Below are positions 36,398 through 48,200 of a stretch of 64,000 nucleotides of DNA, one piece after another; positions within the stretch are counted from its first letter, which is position 1; the number at the start of each line of letters is the position of its first letter. Below the pieces are notes generated by a model. It saw nothing but the letters and a program-made list of their open reading frames with translations. It did no database searches and was not told the DNA's origin. Location of the stretch: contig OZ025210.1 of assembly GCA_964019055.1 (NCBI GenBank), positions 3,539,047-3,603,046 on the forward strand, written 5' to 3'. The translations under genes and the position numbers were made by a program. Origin of the DNA: Anthopleura xanthogrammica. Lineage: Eukaryota; Cnidaria; Anthozoa; Actiniaria; Actiniidae.

Positions 36398-39300
36398 ATG
36401 ACTTTCGAACCTTCAAGCAATCGACCAATTTTTGTCAATCCTGTCGAGGAAAGATTAAAGTGTGTGGCTTGTAAAGATTTTCTTAAAGATCCGGTTCAAT
36501 CCTTGTGTGGACATAGGTAAGTGACTACATCATTTACTATAGATAGCAAGCAGTTATAAGATACACTGTACACCCTTCCTGGGTGCATAGTTTTACTAGT
36601 ACACGTCGTTAGAAACACGTCGACATCCTTGACTAAATCATTCGAGTATATTCTACGAAAAATATAGTTATCCTATTTCATAACACACACACAAATATGC
36701 CACAACCAGATGGGATTTTTGTCGATTGTTCGAGTCGATTATAAACTTACATGAGTTCAGCAGTATTCATTTTGTTGACGTAATATCGAGCCGGTTCTCA
36801 TTGTGTCATGCACGTTGTATACAATAAGTTCAGCGGCAGCAAAAAAACCTGCTCTTTTCAATACATACTATCCTGGTTTAAAACTTCAAAGACTGAGTAA
36901 TCGTCTCTAATTGCAAGGAAATACAATAAACATTGTTTCGGAAAAGATTGGCAAAAAGTCTTATGTATAATGATATATCGCCTGACCCATGAGGACTCTG
37001 ACGTAATCATTTCGGTTATTATTATGAAATTATGAAGCGTAAAATCGACAAAAACTCATGACGGATACCTTATTACGTGAAATTTTCGCGACACGTTAAT
37101 TTCGCGATTTTGGAGGTCGCATATTTCGCGATTTTGAGAAAAAATCATATTCTTCTCGCGAAAATTTCATGTAATAAGGTATTTCTTGGTTTAACGGTAC
37201 ATATATCAGTTGTGATCCTGTAATGCAGGCTAACTTGAATTAACATAAATCGTAATGTTTCCAGCTGGTGCCGGTTTGAATAAAGGCTCTGACGACCGTT
37301 TCTACGGTCTGGTGGCTTCTGACTCATGTAGCTATAATGTAGAAAAATGCATCAAAAATAAAAATTAGAAAAATTCAAGAAATGAGCCTTAAAAAGAGAG
37401 GTTTTATTCGCCAACAATCTTTTACCAATGTTTCACCTAACAGTTTAATAATAGTACTTCCCGAGTTTGTTTCTAGCCATATACTAACAGTCAGTCATGT
37501 GACCATTGATTCTAAGGTATTGCACAGAATGTGCAAATGCCATCCTGAAAAGTCCTGGGTCACGCTGCCCTGATGATGGACACGGATTGCAGTCTAATCA
37601 GCTTTTTAAAGATCGCTGTGCAGGTAAAGAAATCCTAGCCTTAGAGTGTTATTGCGGAAGGAAGAAAGATGGCTGCACATGGAAAGGCATGCTGGCTGAT
37701 CTACAGAAACACGCTTGTCCTTTTGAGAAGGTTTGTTTTAGAAAGTCTTTTATGGTTCATTTTTTCCATCTAAACAACTAGCCATCAACTAACTCTATCC
37801 GTCCATCCACTCATCCATCCGGCCATTCTGCATCACATCCATCCATCCATCCATCCATCCATCCATCCATCCATCCATCCATCCATCCATCCATCCATCC
37901 ATCCATCCATCCATCCATCCATCCATCCATCCATCCATCCATCCATCCATCCATCCATCCATCCATCCATCCATCCATCCATCCATCCATCCATCCATCC
38001 ATCCATCCATCCATCCATCCATCCATCCATCCATCCATCCATCCATCCATCCATCCATCCATCCATCCATCCATCCATCCATCCATCCATCCATCCATCC
38101 ATCCATCCATCCATCCATCCATCCATCCATCCATCCATCCATCCATCCATCCACCACCATATTCAGCAATCCATCCATCATCATATTTAGCATTACATTC
38201 AACTATCATTCTTTCTTTCCTTAGTTTTTTTCCTAGCTCCTCTTTTAATTTTACATCAACTCACTAGATCATCACTCACTCCTTACCTCCTACATCACAA
38301 CTGATTGTTACCACCACTTTTACAAAAGACCTCCCATAAACAAAAACATTTGATCGATATCGTTTAAATTTGGCCATTTTTTGTTATTATTATATATATC
38401 ATTAAGAAGTTATAAATTGTATTTCAGGTCGAATGTGTCCATAAATATAAAGGATGCGAGGCCATTGTACTCAGATGCCAACTACCATCACATATAGACA
38501 AGAAATGCTTATACAGAGAAGTGCAGTGTCAGTTTTGCCTTGGAGAAGTTCTTGAGATCAACATGGACAAACACCATGAAAAATGTTCAAAATTTTTAAT
38601 CGAATGCGAGAATAACTGCGGCGTCAATCGCTTGCCCAGGGAGCAGATGGAGGAACATATAAACCTGCACTGCCCTCTAAAAATCAGGTACTGCAGCTTC
38701 CATCATCTTGGCTGTGAATTCCAAGGCACAGAGGAGCAAATTAAAGAACACGTTGAAATTTTTTATACCAAGCACTTGGAGCTTTCCGGGCAATACGCTG
38801 AGAAAACAGAACACGAATTACAAACGCTCAAGCAAAAAATCGCTATCTTGGAAGAAAAAAATCGAGCGCAAAATGAAGTTCTTTCAAGTGTCCGAGAAAC
38901 TTTTTCGACACAACAAGTCAAACTAATGAAGGTCGAAGAATTTATTGTCAAGCAAAACAAGACTGTGGAAGAGTTGATGAAGAAGAGCGGGAAAAGTACA
39001 GATGAGCCAGAACTACCTTCAGTACTCAAGATGGTTGATGACTTAAGAGAGCAATTAGAAGGCCATTCGAAGAAAATGAAAACCTTGGAAAACGAGGTGG
39101 CCGCGAAAGCTTATACTTTAGAAGAAACAAAAGATTTTAGTTTAGGAAGTGGATCAAGTGTTCCTGCGAGCTTACAACAGCGAATTGGCGCGGGAGAAAG
39201 CTCGGTTGCTTGGCACGATGTTCGTCTTGCAGAACACGACCTTCGGCTTTCCATTCTCGACAAATGTACCTACGATGGCACTTTTGTGTGGAAAATCGAA

Positions 39301-39714
39301 AATTACAGTCAAAGGTTTCAAGAATCCCTAATCAACAAAACTCCATCTTTATACAGCCCACCTTTCTATACATCTCGTTTTGGATACAAAATGTGCGCAA
39401 GGGTTTACTTGAACGGCGATGGTTCTGGTAAAGGAACCCATGTATCGCTTTTTATTTCAGTCATGAGAGGTGAATACGACGCCATATTACCTTGGCCATT
39501 TTCTAAGAAGATTACTCTTAAGTTATTGGACCAAAACAAGTTGGAAGACATCACAGAGACTTTCAGACCAGATCCTAATAGCAGCAGTTTTATGCAGCCA
39601 AGAGTAGATATGAATATTGCATCGGGATGTCCGAAATTTTGTACCCATTTGCGCCTGCAAACAAATGGCTATGTTAAGGAGAATACAATGTTTGTCAAAG
39701 TTATAGTAAACTGA
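36398..39714 (+). CDS. TNF receptor-associated factor (TRAF), complete, 539 aa
   Basis: Exons 36398-36516, 37517-37730 and 38428-39714 join in frame. TRAFs are cytoplasmic adaptors and RING E3 ligases that carry signals from TNF-receptor, TIR/IL-1-receptor and CD40-type receptors to NF-kappaB and JNK. The RING finger is at residues 22-60 (C22, C25, C37, H39, C42, C45, C57, D60: CVACKDFL...CGHRYCTEC...CPDD). TRAF-type zinc fingers occupy about residues 85-200, including [21 protein letters not shown] coiled coil follows to about 330, and then a TRAF-C/MATH domain at about 389-537 ([33 protein letters not shown]). The MATH domain is closest in feel to TRAF2/3/5. Start: the ATG at 36398 gives a short leader before the RING; an in-frame ATG at 36308 is possible. 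It looks functional. Confidence 0.95.
37065..37182. mobile_element. Foldback MITE in TRAF intron 1
   Basis: ATACCTTATTACGTGAAATT plus TTCGCGA at the left is matched by the complement of TCGCGAAAATTTCATGTAAT plus AAGGTAT at the right. The arms are about 28 bases with one or two mismatches. The interior has further TTTCGCGATTTTG repeats. Confidence 0.75.
37836..38152. repeat. (CATC)n tetranucleotide microsatellite, about 79 units
   Basis: Approximately 317 bases of uninterrupted ATCC/CATC repeat in TRAF intron 2. Open frames over it (repeating WMDG on the minus strand) are artefacts of the repeat. An array this long and this pure is expected to be length-variable. Confidence 0.97.
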
Positions 39715-39854
39715 ATAATCGTCTTCAGAAATTCCGTTACTGCACGAAAATGTTTTTTGACAATATTCTTGCACTGAAATTATTATTTGAAGCCATTGTT
39801 AATTTTATAAGAACTCTTTGAGACCAGATCCAGTAGCTTAAGGTGCTGTAATAC

Positions 39855-40125
39855 GGACAACAAATTCGTGGAACTTGTCGCGCAACATTGTTTAGTTGCA
39901 AGTTGCAGTGTGAAGATAACCTGAGTATCAGGCTCTAGGGGAAAGGCAGTGGAGGGGACTTTCCACTCCCCCACCCTCCCTCTCTCCCTCCCCCCGCTTG
40001 GAGAGCCTGATACTCAGGTTAGTGTGAAGGTTGCTCGTATTACCTCCCCGTGCAAGTAACACAATTTTGTTGCGCGAATTTGTTGCACAAAATTTGTTGC
40101 GCGACTTAACCCGTGAAACAAAAGT
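39855..40125. mobile_element. TTGCGCG-type foldback element, interrupted by a MITE
   Basis: Left half CTTGTCGCGCAACATTG...TTGCAAGTTGCAGTGTGAA, right half GTTGCTCGTATTACC...TTGTTGCGCGACTTAACCCG. The same order of motifs, uninterrupted, is seen at about 18180-18330. The middle has been split by the element at 39917-40021. Confidence 0.6.
39917..40021. mobile_element. 105-bp MITE with 20-bp perfect TIRs and 8-bp target duplication
   Basis: Terminal inverted repeats TAACCTGAGTATCAGGCTCT at 39917-39936 and its exact complement at 40002-40021. Target-site duplication GTGTGAAG at 39908-39915 and 40022-40029 (a ninth base differs, A/G). Eight- to nine-base duplications fit hAT or Mutator-like transposases. 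The duplication and the uninterrupted relative at 18.2 kb together identify the insertion point. Confidence 0.88.
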
Positions 40126-40779
40126 TACTTGTTAATGTGTAATAGTCAAATAGACACAAGAGAAAACAATGGAATTTAAACAAGATCACTAACATCTATT
40201 AGTCTACTAACTATTTCATGTGTTAAGTAATGCTAGAAATAAATTACTTTTTTTTATAGCGGATACAAATTCAGTAAATACATACTGCTCACCAGAGGTT
40301 TTGCTCTAACACGCAGCCATGTTAGATGACAGGAACAATACAATCGTTTTATATGAGAAAGCATTCGATTCCCGGGAGTAAAGAGGTTTTCTTTGTTCTG
40401 TCATCTAACCACAGGCAGCCCAAGCTGTATTATGGGCGTCAGCACGTGATGGTGCAAAACCTCTATAAGGCCTTTCTTAATGTAACTTATTGAATCTTTG
40501 AACAACGACTGTTCAACGCATTGTTTCATATACCAAGAACAAAATCTAATTTGTTATGAACAGAAGATGATAAATATATATTTTCACAATAACGCTAATT
40601 GTTTAAGGGTTATCTTTTTTTTGTCAGCCCTCGTTCCTACATAGACTTGGTCAGCAGGTTATTGCATTTGACATTTCCCCCAAGATCCATTGCGCAGAAA
40701 GAAACATGTCGCTCGAAAGAAGGAAGCTACACGCTTCGCTCACCTAGCTAATTGTCCGGCGCAGAAAAGCACGGACACT

Positions 40780-40971
40780 TAAGACGCAGACACACGAGGT
40801 GATTTTTATGCGACGTCGCAAAAATTAGAGTTCGCACCGTGTGACCACCCGTGCGACGTCACCGCGCGATGAACCTCGCCGTGTGAACACAACGTCGCAC
40901 GGGAGGCAATACGTTGCGATCTATTTTTTGCGACGTCGCATAAAAAATCGCAGCGTGTTTCCGCACCCTTA
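40780..40971. mobile_element. CpG-rich foldback MITE with TGCGACGTCGCA arms
   Basis: TAAGACGCAGACACACGAGG, then TGATTTTTATGCGACGTCGC, is mirrored by the complement of GCGACGTCGCATAAAAAATC and GTGTTTCCGCACCCTTA. The inner pair GTGCGACGT...ACGTCGCAC is also inverted. The long self-complementary element is related by its ends to 28192-28357. Confidence 0.8.
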
Positions 40972-41459
40972 GTATTTTAATACTTCATCAAATAAACTGA
41001 ATTATTATTAGAGTTAAGGGGTGTTGAAGTCCAATTGATTTTCTCCGGTAAAGTACGACAGTGGTTAGGTATATTTTGTTGCTTGCTACCATTAGATCTC
41101 TAACGACCAACCTCCCTTCCCACTTAAAACACTAAACATTTACTCACAAAAGTCATGTTATGAAGTTTTATTTCAAGTTATCTCGATCTACTTTAATTTT
41201 AAATAACGGCTTAGCCGGAATGCCTGAATTTGCATGTAAAAAACTTTGTAAACTTTATAAAGTTCAATACGAATTAACATTAACATTTTCTTTCTATTAA
41301 TTCTTTCTTTTTACGTAAATATGATTTCATCATAATACCACAAGATCTATAAAACTCTAAAATATTAAAAACTCTTTCTAAAACAGCTTTAAATACAATA
41401 CAAAACAATGTGTATGTGTATTAACTTTTTTATCCTGCATCATTGAATCTACACAATCA

Positions 41460-41745
41460 GAATGCAGAAGCCGTTACATCGATTCGCCGGTGTTCTACTT
41501 TCTCTTCCCATTAGGCATTGCGGCCTGAATGTTCTACTTTCTCTTCCCATTAGGCATTGCGGCCTGAATGTATTTTCAATGGTGTGGGATAAAATAGTTA
41601 TACAATGCTTTCTCGTGACATACGGCATGGAATATCTCACTTGATACTAACCTGAAGTATTTGATGTGTGTACTAGGAAATACAGGTGCCTCATGGGATA
41701 TTCCATGGTATGTCACTCAAAGCCGTTGTATAACTAGTATATATA
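41460..41745. mobile_element. Dispersed foldback element, copy 1 (relative at 63611-63909)
   Basis: GTGGGATAAAATAGTTATAC, then AATGCTTTCTCGTGACATAC, is mirrored by GGGATATTCCATGGTATGTC and TTGTATAACTAGTATATA. The same landmarks in the same order occur at 63.6-63.9 kb. This copy also has a 39-bp direct duplication (41491-41529 and 41530-41568). Confidence 0.75.
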
Positions 41746-42244
41746 TCAACACTAACGAAAGTATACTGCAGATGTGCAGAAGATTAGTGAGCCAGGATTT
41801 CTCGAGATCATCCTTCTTACCTCCAATTTTTTGAGCATACGTAATACTCTTCTTAGTGTTGTGGTAATGAAATGTGTCACGCCGCACCAGAATATGCAGT
41901 CACGCAACCATTAATTCATTTAACATAGAAATAAATTTTCAAATTAATTTTCAATTAAGCCCTCATTTAATCATATGGGCGCGGGAAACTAATGCGGCTT
42001 ACAAAACTTTGAAAACGAATATGATCATGATACAAAGCGGGCAAATATTTTCCATTTTTGTAAAATATTTCTAAAAATAAGTAAAATGTTCTCACATTTT
42101 TCATAGAATTCTTTTTAACACCTTGGACAATTATTCACAAGTCTCCGGTTATCATTTCAAGCTCACCGTTCATCTCGCTTCGATGCAAAGGCTACCTTTC
42201 AGGGTACTGTGCAGGGCACTGTGCAGAGGACTATTTAAGCTTGT

Positions 42245-45200
42245 TTATTCAGCGATGACCAGATCAGAGCAGCTAAAATCTGCAAAATCTTCATTTTCTT
42301 CTACAGGACTCGGAGATGAAAAGAGGTCGGCACTGCATTGTTCAACAGTAATTATACCATTTACACTGGATATTAGAATTTCATTCTTGTTTGAAAGGGT
42401 TTCCTCGCTAATGTCTGCGTGAATTTCTTCCTGACTCGTTGATACAGAATCTACGGACTCTTTTCTGCTTATTATTTTGGACCTCGATTCTTCATCGACA
42501 TTGCTATCACCTGATTCTGTTATATCAAATTTCGATTGATATTTTTTCTTTTGCTTATTGGCATTATTTGTTTCGTTAATTTTATCAGAGCTTTTCTGCG
42601 TTGGTTCTTCAGATTTTTCTGTCTCGTCTTTTTCTGCTTGCTCTACTTTAGAACTAGCAGTTTCATCAGTGCAAGACTTGTTCCTCTTGCAGTTCTTTGC
42701 CGCCTTTTTCTGTGCATGTTCTTCCTTACTCTTGACATTTCTCTCGGGTGGCAAGTCTATTGATGCCTTTTCTCCAGTTTCTTTCTCGGCTTTTTTAAGT
42801 TTCTTTATCAAAACAAACTCCAACCTACGAAGTAGCTTTTTCTTCCAATCAATATCTTCTTTACTAATTCGCTCTCTGGTTTCCACAACCTTGTTGCTAA
42901 GCTCTTCCACGCTATGGCGTCGATGCAAGATTAATTTTGAGCTTTTGCCTTTACTTTCAACCTCGTCGGGCGATTTGTTAGGCAAATGAGAAGCGGAACC
43001 TTTCGTACTTATCTCTGAAGAAACATTCTCAGCAGTATCAGTATTTGCAGCGGTGTCGTCTGCTTGTATTGCTTGGGCAACTTTCTCTTTCAAGATGAGA
43101 TCATTCGAGGAGGGGTCGTCTGTGCTTAACCTTTTTGGCGCGGGTAAAATTTGTTTGTCATCGTTGCTATGCGAAGCGATGCCTGATGTAGTGGAGACTG
43201 AGTTGACCGGTTGCTCAATCGCTGCTGCTGTTGCAGATGATGATGATGATGGTAATGATGCTGATAGTATTACTGATGATGGTAATAATGATGATTGTGT
43301 TGATGCTAATAATAACGATGCTAATATTGATGTTGTTGATGATGATGGTAATGATGATGACGATGAGGATGGCAATGATGGCGAAGATGATGGTATTGAT
43401 GATGATGCTGATGATGATGATGATAATATTGATGATGATGATGATGATGATGATCTTGATGACCGTGCCAACTGTTTTCTCACACTTTGATCACCAGAAA
43501 CGAGCATTTCTTCATAATGGTTTGTTTTCTCACTCATCGTGTCTGGCTTCTACGATTAACAAGTAAAAACATTTCGATCAAAATGGTGCTGTTACTTGCT
43601 TAAAAAACATTATTTCTAGACTTACCGGTAGAATAGGTCTCTGATAACGAGTGGGCTCATTCTTGGTAGCCGATGGAGGTTCCACAATACTATGAGATGA
43701 TGTAATTGCAGAGTCCTTCGTTTTTTCTTCTTGGCTACTCTCGTTTCCTTGTGGACTGTTATTTTCCACCACAACAGAATGGACAGCCACGATGATTGGC
43801 AGGGAATCGTGATCGAAGGCGTATCCTCCACACGACTGGAGGGTGGTTTCGTCTTCCTTGAAGTTTTCAAGCAACGACGAGACATCAGTACTACAGTGAG
43901 GTTTCTGGTCACCCTCGCTCTGTGAGCGTTGAAGTGGTGCGCTCGAGTTCTCTTGGCTGCGATTCTCTTTGACGCGATTATCTTCCAATGGATAACTTAA
44001 TCTTCTTGACTGTGGTGTTGACCCAAACAATGTAACATGATTCTTTTGGACAAGTGGTTTTTTATGAGCATCAGTAGAAGTACTCATGCGGGTCATTGGC
44101 TGCGATGAAATTCCCTTTTGGTTTTCCGTTTCCTTGTGTGCTATTTTGTAAGGATCGAGGCTGGAAGGACCACGAGATGCGTTTGATTTTGATGACATCA
44201 CTTGAGTTATCTTGTCCTGCGATGCTTTTCCATCATTTGAAAGTGGAAGACGATCGCCATTAAAAAACCTGCTTGAGCAAGTCACTTGTGACATCACCGC
44301 TGGATTTCCTTGTGTCTCCACGTTTCCTGATGAAAAAAAGCCGTATCCTTTCACAGGACTTGAAGAGACTGGCAATTGCGATAAATGTCCTTTGCGATGT
44401 GAAATCAAAGCCGAATCTGTTAAGCCCGAAGGCAGGACGGAAGAGCCATTTCCTTGAGAGTTCAACATTGAACGCAGTGTTTCCTGTTTCTGCTCATGCT
44501 TTAATTTATGGATAACTGACGGAGACTCGACACCAGGCCTCTCAGATACTGGTAGTTTTTGAATATCGTGATAATCATAAATTTCAGGAACTCGCGATGG
44601 CTGTTGGCTAATCAAGAATTGATGTCGCGAATTCTTTGCATGACAATGAATCTCCAAAAATTTGCTAAGGTTTTCTTGATCTTTTTTAGATAATTGTTGC
44701 ATCTGCTCGTTGCTGAATCTGAACGGTAATTCCTTACTTTTCTGGCAAGGATATTCTGATTTCTTGTGGATCGCGGGATGCTCCGTACGATTGATCTGTG
44801 AACGTGCTACCTTGGCTTTTACAACCGGAGTTTGCGAACGATGGTCTTTCAACTGTCTCTGTTCTCTAAAAGCAGAAATATCCTGTTTAATAGAAGAGCG
44901 CGAATCTAATAGATTCGAGGACGCTTTCTTGGGGTTATTTCTCAGAACATCTGCAAAAAAGGCACTGTTTATTTGTGAGTTAGATGGTGACCCCGTTAAC
45001 TGGGATTTCAGTCTCCAAGCGTGCAATGCTTCAGGAGTCAAAGTCCGAAACGAAGCATTACGCGCGGACCTCGAGGAGTCCAATACTTTGTGACTCGACT
45101 GTGAACGGTTATTTTTGTGCGGTCCTGATTTTGTCTTGGTAGGTGAATATGCAATACCATTATGGTAATCAGGATGACATTGAATCCCCGTATGTGGTTC

Positions 45201-48200
45201 GTAGTGCGACCTCGTTGTATTCTGGGTAGTTACAAATGGGGTTGCTTTAGCAGTACAAATCCTGTCGTTTGAGTTTGAAAATCGAGGCAACCCCATCGAA
45301 TGGTATGCCATATTATCATAATGATGACAATGACAATTTTGCATATGTTCCATTGATTCTCTTTCACGTGGGTCATAGTTTCCCGGGGCGACTATTGTCG
45401 GTCGGTATTCCATACTATGTACTCTAGAAGATGATATAGGCTTCGAATGATGCAGTGTTTCACGTGAAATAGTTTCAAGTTTAGAAGCTCTCAAGAGATC
45501 TTTACGGGAATCTGATTGATACTTTTCTTGCCGTGCTTGGAGTGGCGGTGAGTCACGAATGACAATTATTTCCTCCCGTGACTTGGTTTCTGGCATCGAA
45601 ATCTTATTCATTTTATCATTAGCTTTAACTAATGGTGGCGGAGGAGGCAAGTTCTTGTTTCTTTCTTCGATTCTACTAAACTGGTGATTATTGTCATTTC
45701 GTTTGAAAACTTTAAAAGCAGAGTTCTCCTCATCTCTTCTAGCAGAAACCGCTGACCCTTTGTACTTCTTACACGGTGGACAAGGCTCACTGTCCATTGG
45801 TCTACGAGAGTATTTATAAGAATTGTTCAACGGTAACTCGGTCGTTTTATATGACATTCCATGAAGTTTGTTTAAGTCTTGTGTGACAAATGAAGACGGA
45901 GCTGTAAATCCATTCTCATCTCGTCGCGAAAACGATCGTTCAGCGTCCCAGTACGCCCTGTCCTGGTAGAGTGAATCCTGTCCAGTATATTGCGCATGCG
46001 CATGCGCCCTGTTCGGTTTAGGGATCATGATATGTTTTAGTGTCGATGATCTGAACTCCTCTGACTCGGAAAAAGGCGAGTTGTCTCCAGCTAAGCCCGC
46101 TGTTGATCTGCGAATCGTTGGGTTTTCCATGTGATCAGAAACTGAAAAAGAAAAAGAAAAAATGCTTTTTTTAATTTCTTACACTTATAAACTAATCGGT
46201 ATGAAATATAATAGGGATGCAATTTTAGCCACCACAGTAAAAATAGAATGATTAAATTAAAAAAGAAATAATAATAAAGAAATAATACTAATAAAAAATC
46301 AATAACAATAAACATCACATGGGATGAGGCAAAGAAAACAGCAGAGAACAGAGTGAGGTGGAGCTAGGACGATGATTAAGGGCCTATGTGTCCTAACGAA
46401 CGAAGAGGACTAAGCCAAATAATAATAAAGAAATAATACTAATAAAAAATCAATAACAATAAACATCACATGGGATGAGGCAAAGAAAACAGCAGAGAAC
46501 AGAGTGAGGTGGAGGACGATGATTAAGGGCCTATGTGTCCTAAGGAACGAAGAGGACTAAGCCAAATAATAATAAAGAAATCATAATCAAGAATTTGAAT
46601 TAAAAGAATAAATTCTTTAATCCTTGAGATCAACCTCCTCGTGTAAGATAGATATATCCATTCCTATACAACCTTAATCGTTCTATATATAGCTTTTAAC
46701 AACTACTATATTTGGCACAGGTTTATGTCTGTGTAATTGTAGGATACCCTATTTAGATTCAGATCCAAATTATAAAACTCTTACCAAACGAGCGACCGAG
46801 ACTTTTAACCAATTATTTCCCATTTTCTCGAAACGATTAACTCTGAGCTGTACTTTTTACCGAGTGAGTTCTTGTGTTGAAATCATAAACAATTTCTTTA
46901 AAATGCACGTTTTTCCTGCAGTGGTTAATTCGAACTTTTTTTGGGTTACCAAAAGCACCATCGTCTGCGCCAAACATGCGACGATTCCTATATATAGAAT
47001 CCCTGGAAAAGGTGTTTACCAGGCGGCTTGTTTTAACTGAAAGGACATTAATAGATCAAAGTGTTCCAATGCGTTGATTGTGTGCACAGCTGTGAACGCA
47101 GAGTTCATCCGCGTCTCATTTGACAACATAAATTTATTTATTCAGTTTGCTTATCAATCAGATATTTCGCTTCGATTTGTTATGCGCAAATACAGCTTGA
47201 ATATTATTGAAATAAATTGCATATAACATGTGCTCATCAGTTAGGTATTCAGCTTGTAGTTACTAAATATTCGACAAAATGTTCATTTTTTTTTTTTTAG
47301 TAAATTCCAAAATATTTTGTCTATCTGCTCGATCCGCTCCCCTTTGAATGTTATTTAGCCCAAATGATACAATTTCGCATTAGAATTTAAATCTTAATGC
47401 CATGTAGGGTAAGCCTAGACTTATAGACGTTTGCGCATGCGCGATCGTGTCATGTGACCCGATCTCGTGCCCAGAGCCTGTGTTCTTAATGCGAGATTGA
47501 TATTGACCCGTTATTGCCACAATGCCTGATATGTTTATTTTTTCTTTTAACTAATCAATTCAAGTTTCTATAAAAAAACACCACAATTAACTGAATTAAA
47601 ATGTAGCCAAAACATTCTAATCTTCACTTGACCAAAACGGCTCTTTTTATAGGTCAACGCTCTTTCTATTGTGTACGTCCACCTTGATACGAGATGTTGC
47701 GTCAAATAGTTAGTCATTTTATGATGTATACAATGCCGCCTTCCAACATATTTGAGTTTTGGCTTAATTTTTTTACGTTGGCCTTTGAATTTTTTTCTGA
47801 CAACAATCAAATCGATCGAAGAGGCAGAATCCTACAAAGTACCTGCTTAATCTTGACATAGTTAATGGAGTGGAATGGTTTGGAAACCTATTGTTCTAGA
47901 CTTTTGTTTGGTTAGCGATGTTGAAACGTACCATCACGTGATATTGACCGTGCACAATGAACCAAAGCAAGTATGGCTGAAAATACTAGTTTCCGTACTA
48001 TTTTCATGTACGAACATTTTGAAAGAGTAAAATTTTCATGCTAAGATTACAAAGAAGAGGATAAATAATTCCGCGCAGATACAGTTAAGTTACTAGATGA
48101 TAAATAAGAAAGCGTTCAAAAAGGTGATTCCATTTTCAGTAAACAGTTAACCTCTGTCATGTAGGATTAATCAACAAATATCTCCTATTTTAGAATATTT

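Larger units (their letters stand above)
39715..42244. other. Repeat-rich spacer between TRAF and the 42-kb gene
   Basis: The spacer contains the TRAF 3' end and several foldback elements (listed). No coding sequence is supported. Both flanking genes end here (convergent). Confidence 0.7.

Noticed and set aside
37836..38152. CRISPR-like periodic array
   Set aside because: The period is 4 bases with no spacers; it is a simple microsatellite in a eukaryotic intron.
37795..38209. Three minus-strand open frames of 105-135 codons with repeating WMDG
   Set aside because: They are direct translations of the CATC microsatellite in TRAF intron 2.
43053..43566. Plus-strand poly-Asp and poly-Met frames
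   Set aside because: They are antisense shadows of the GAT-repeat segment of the 42-kb gene's coding exon.
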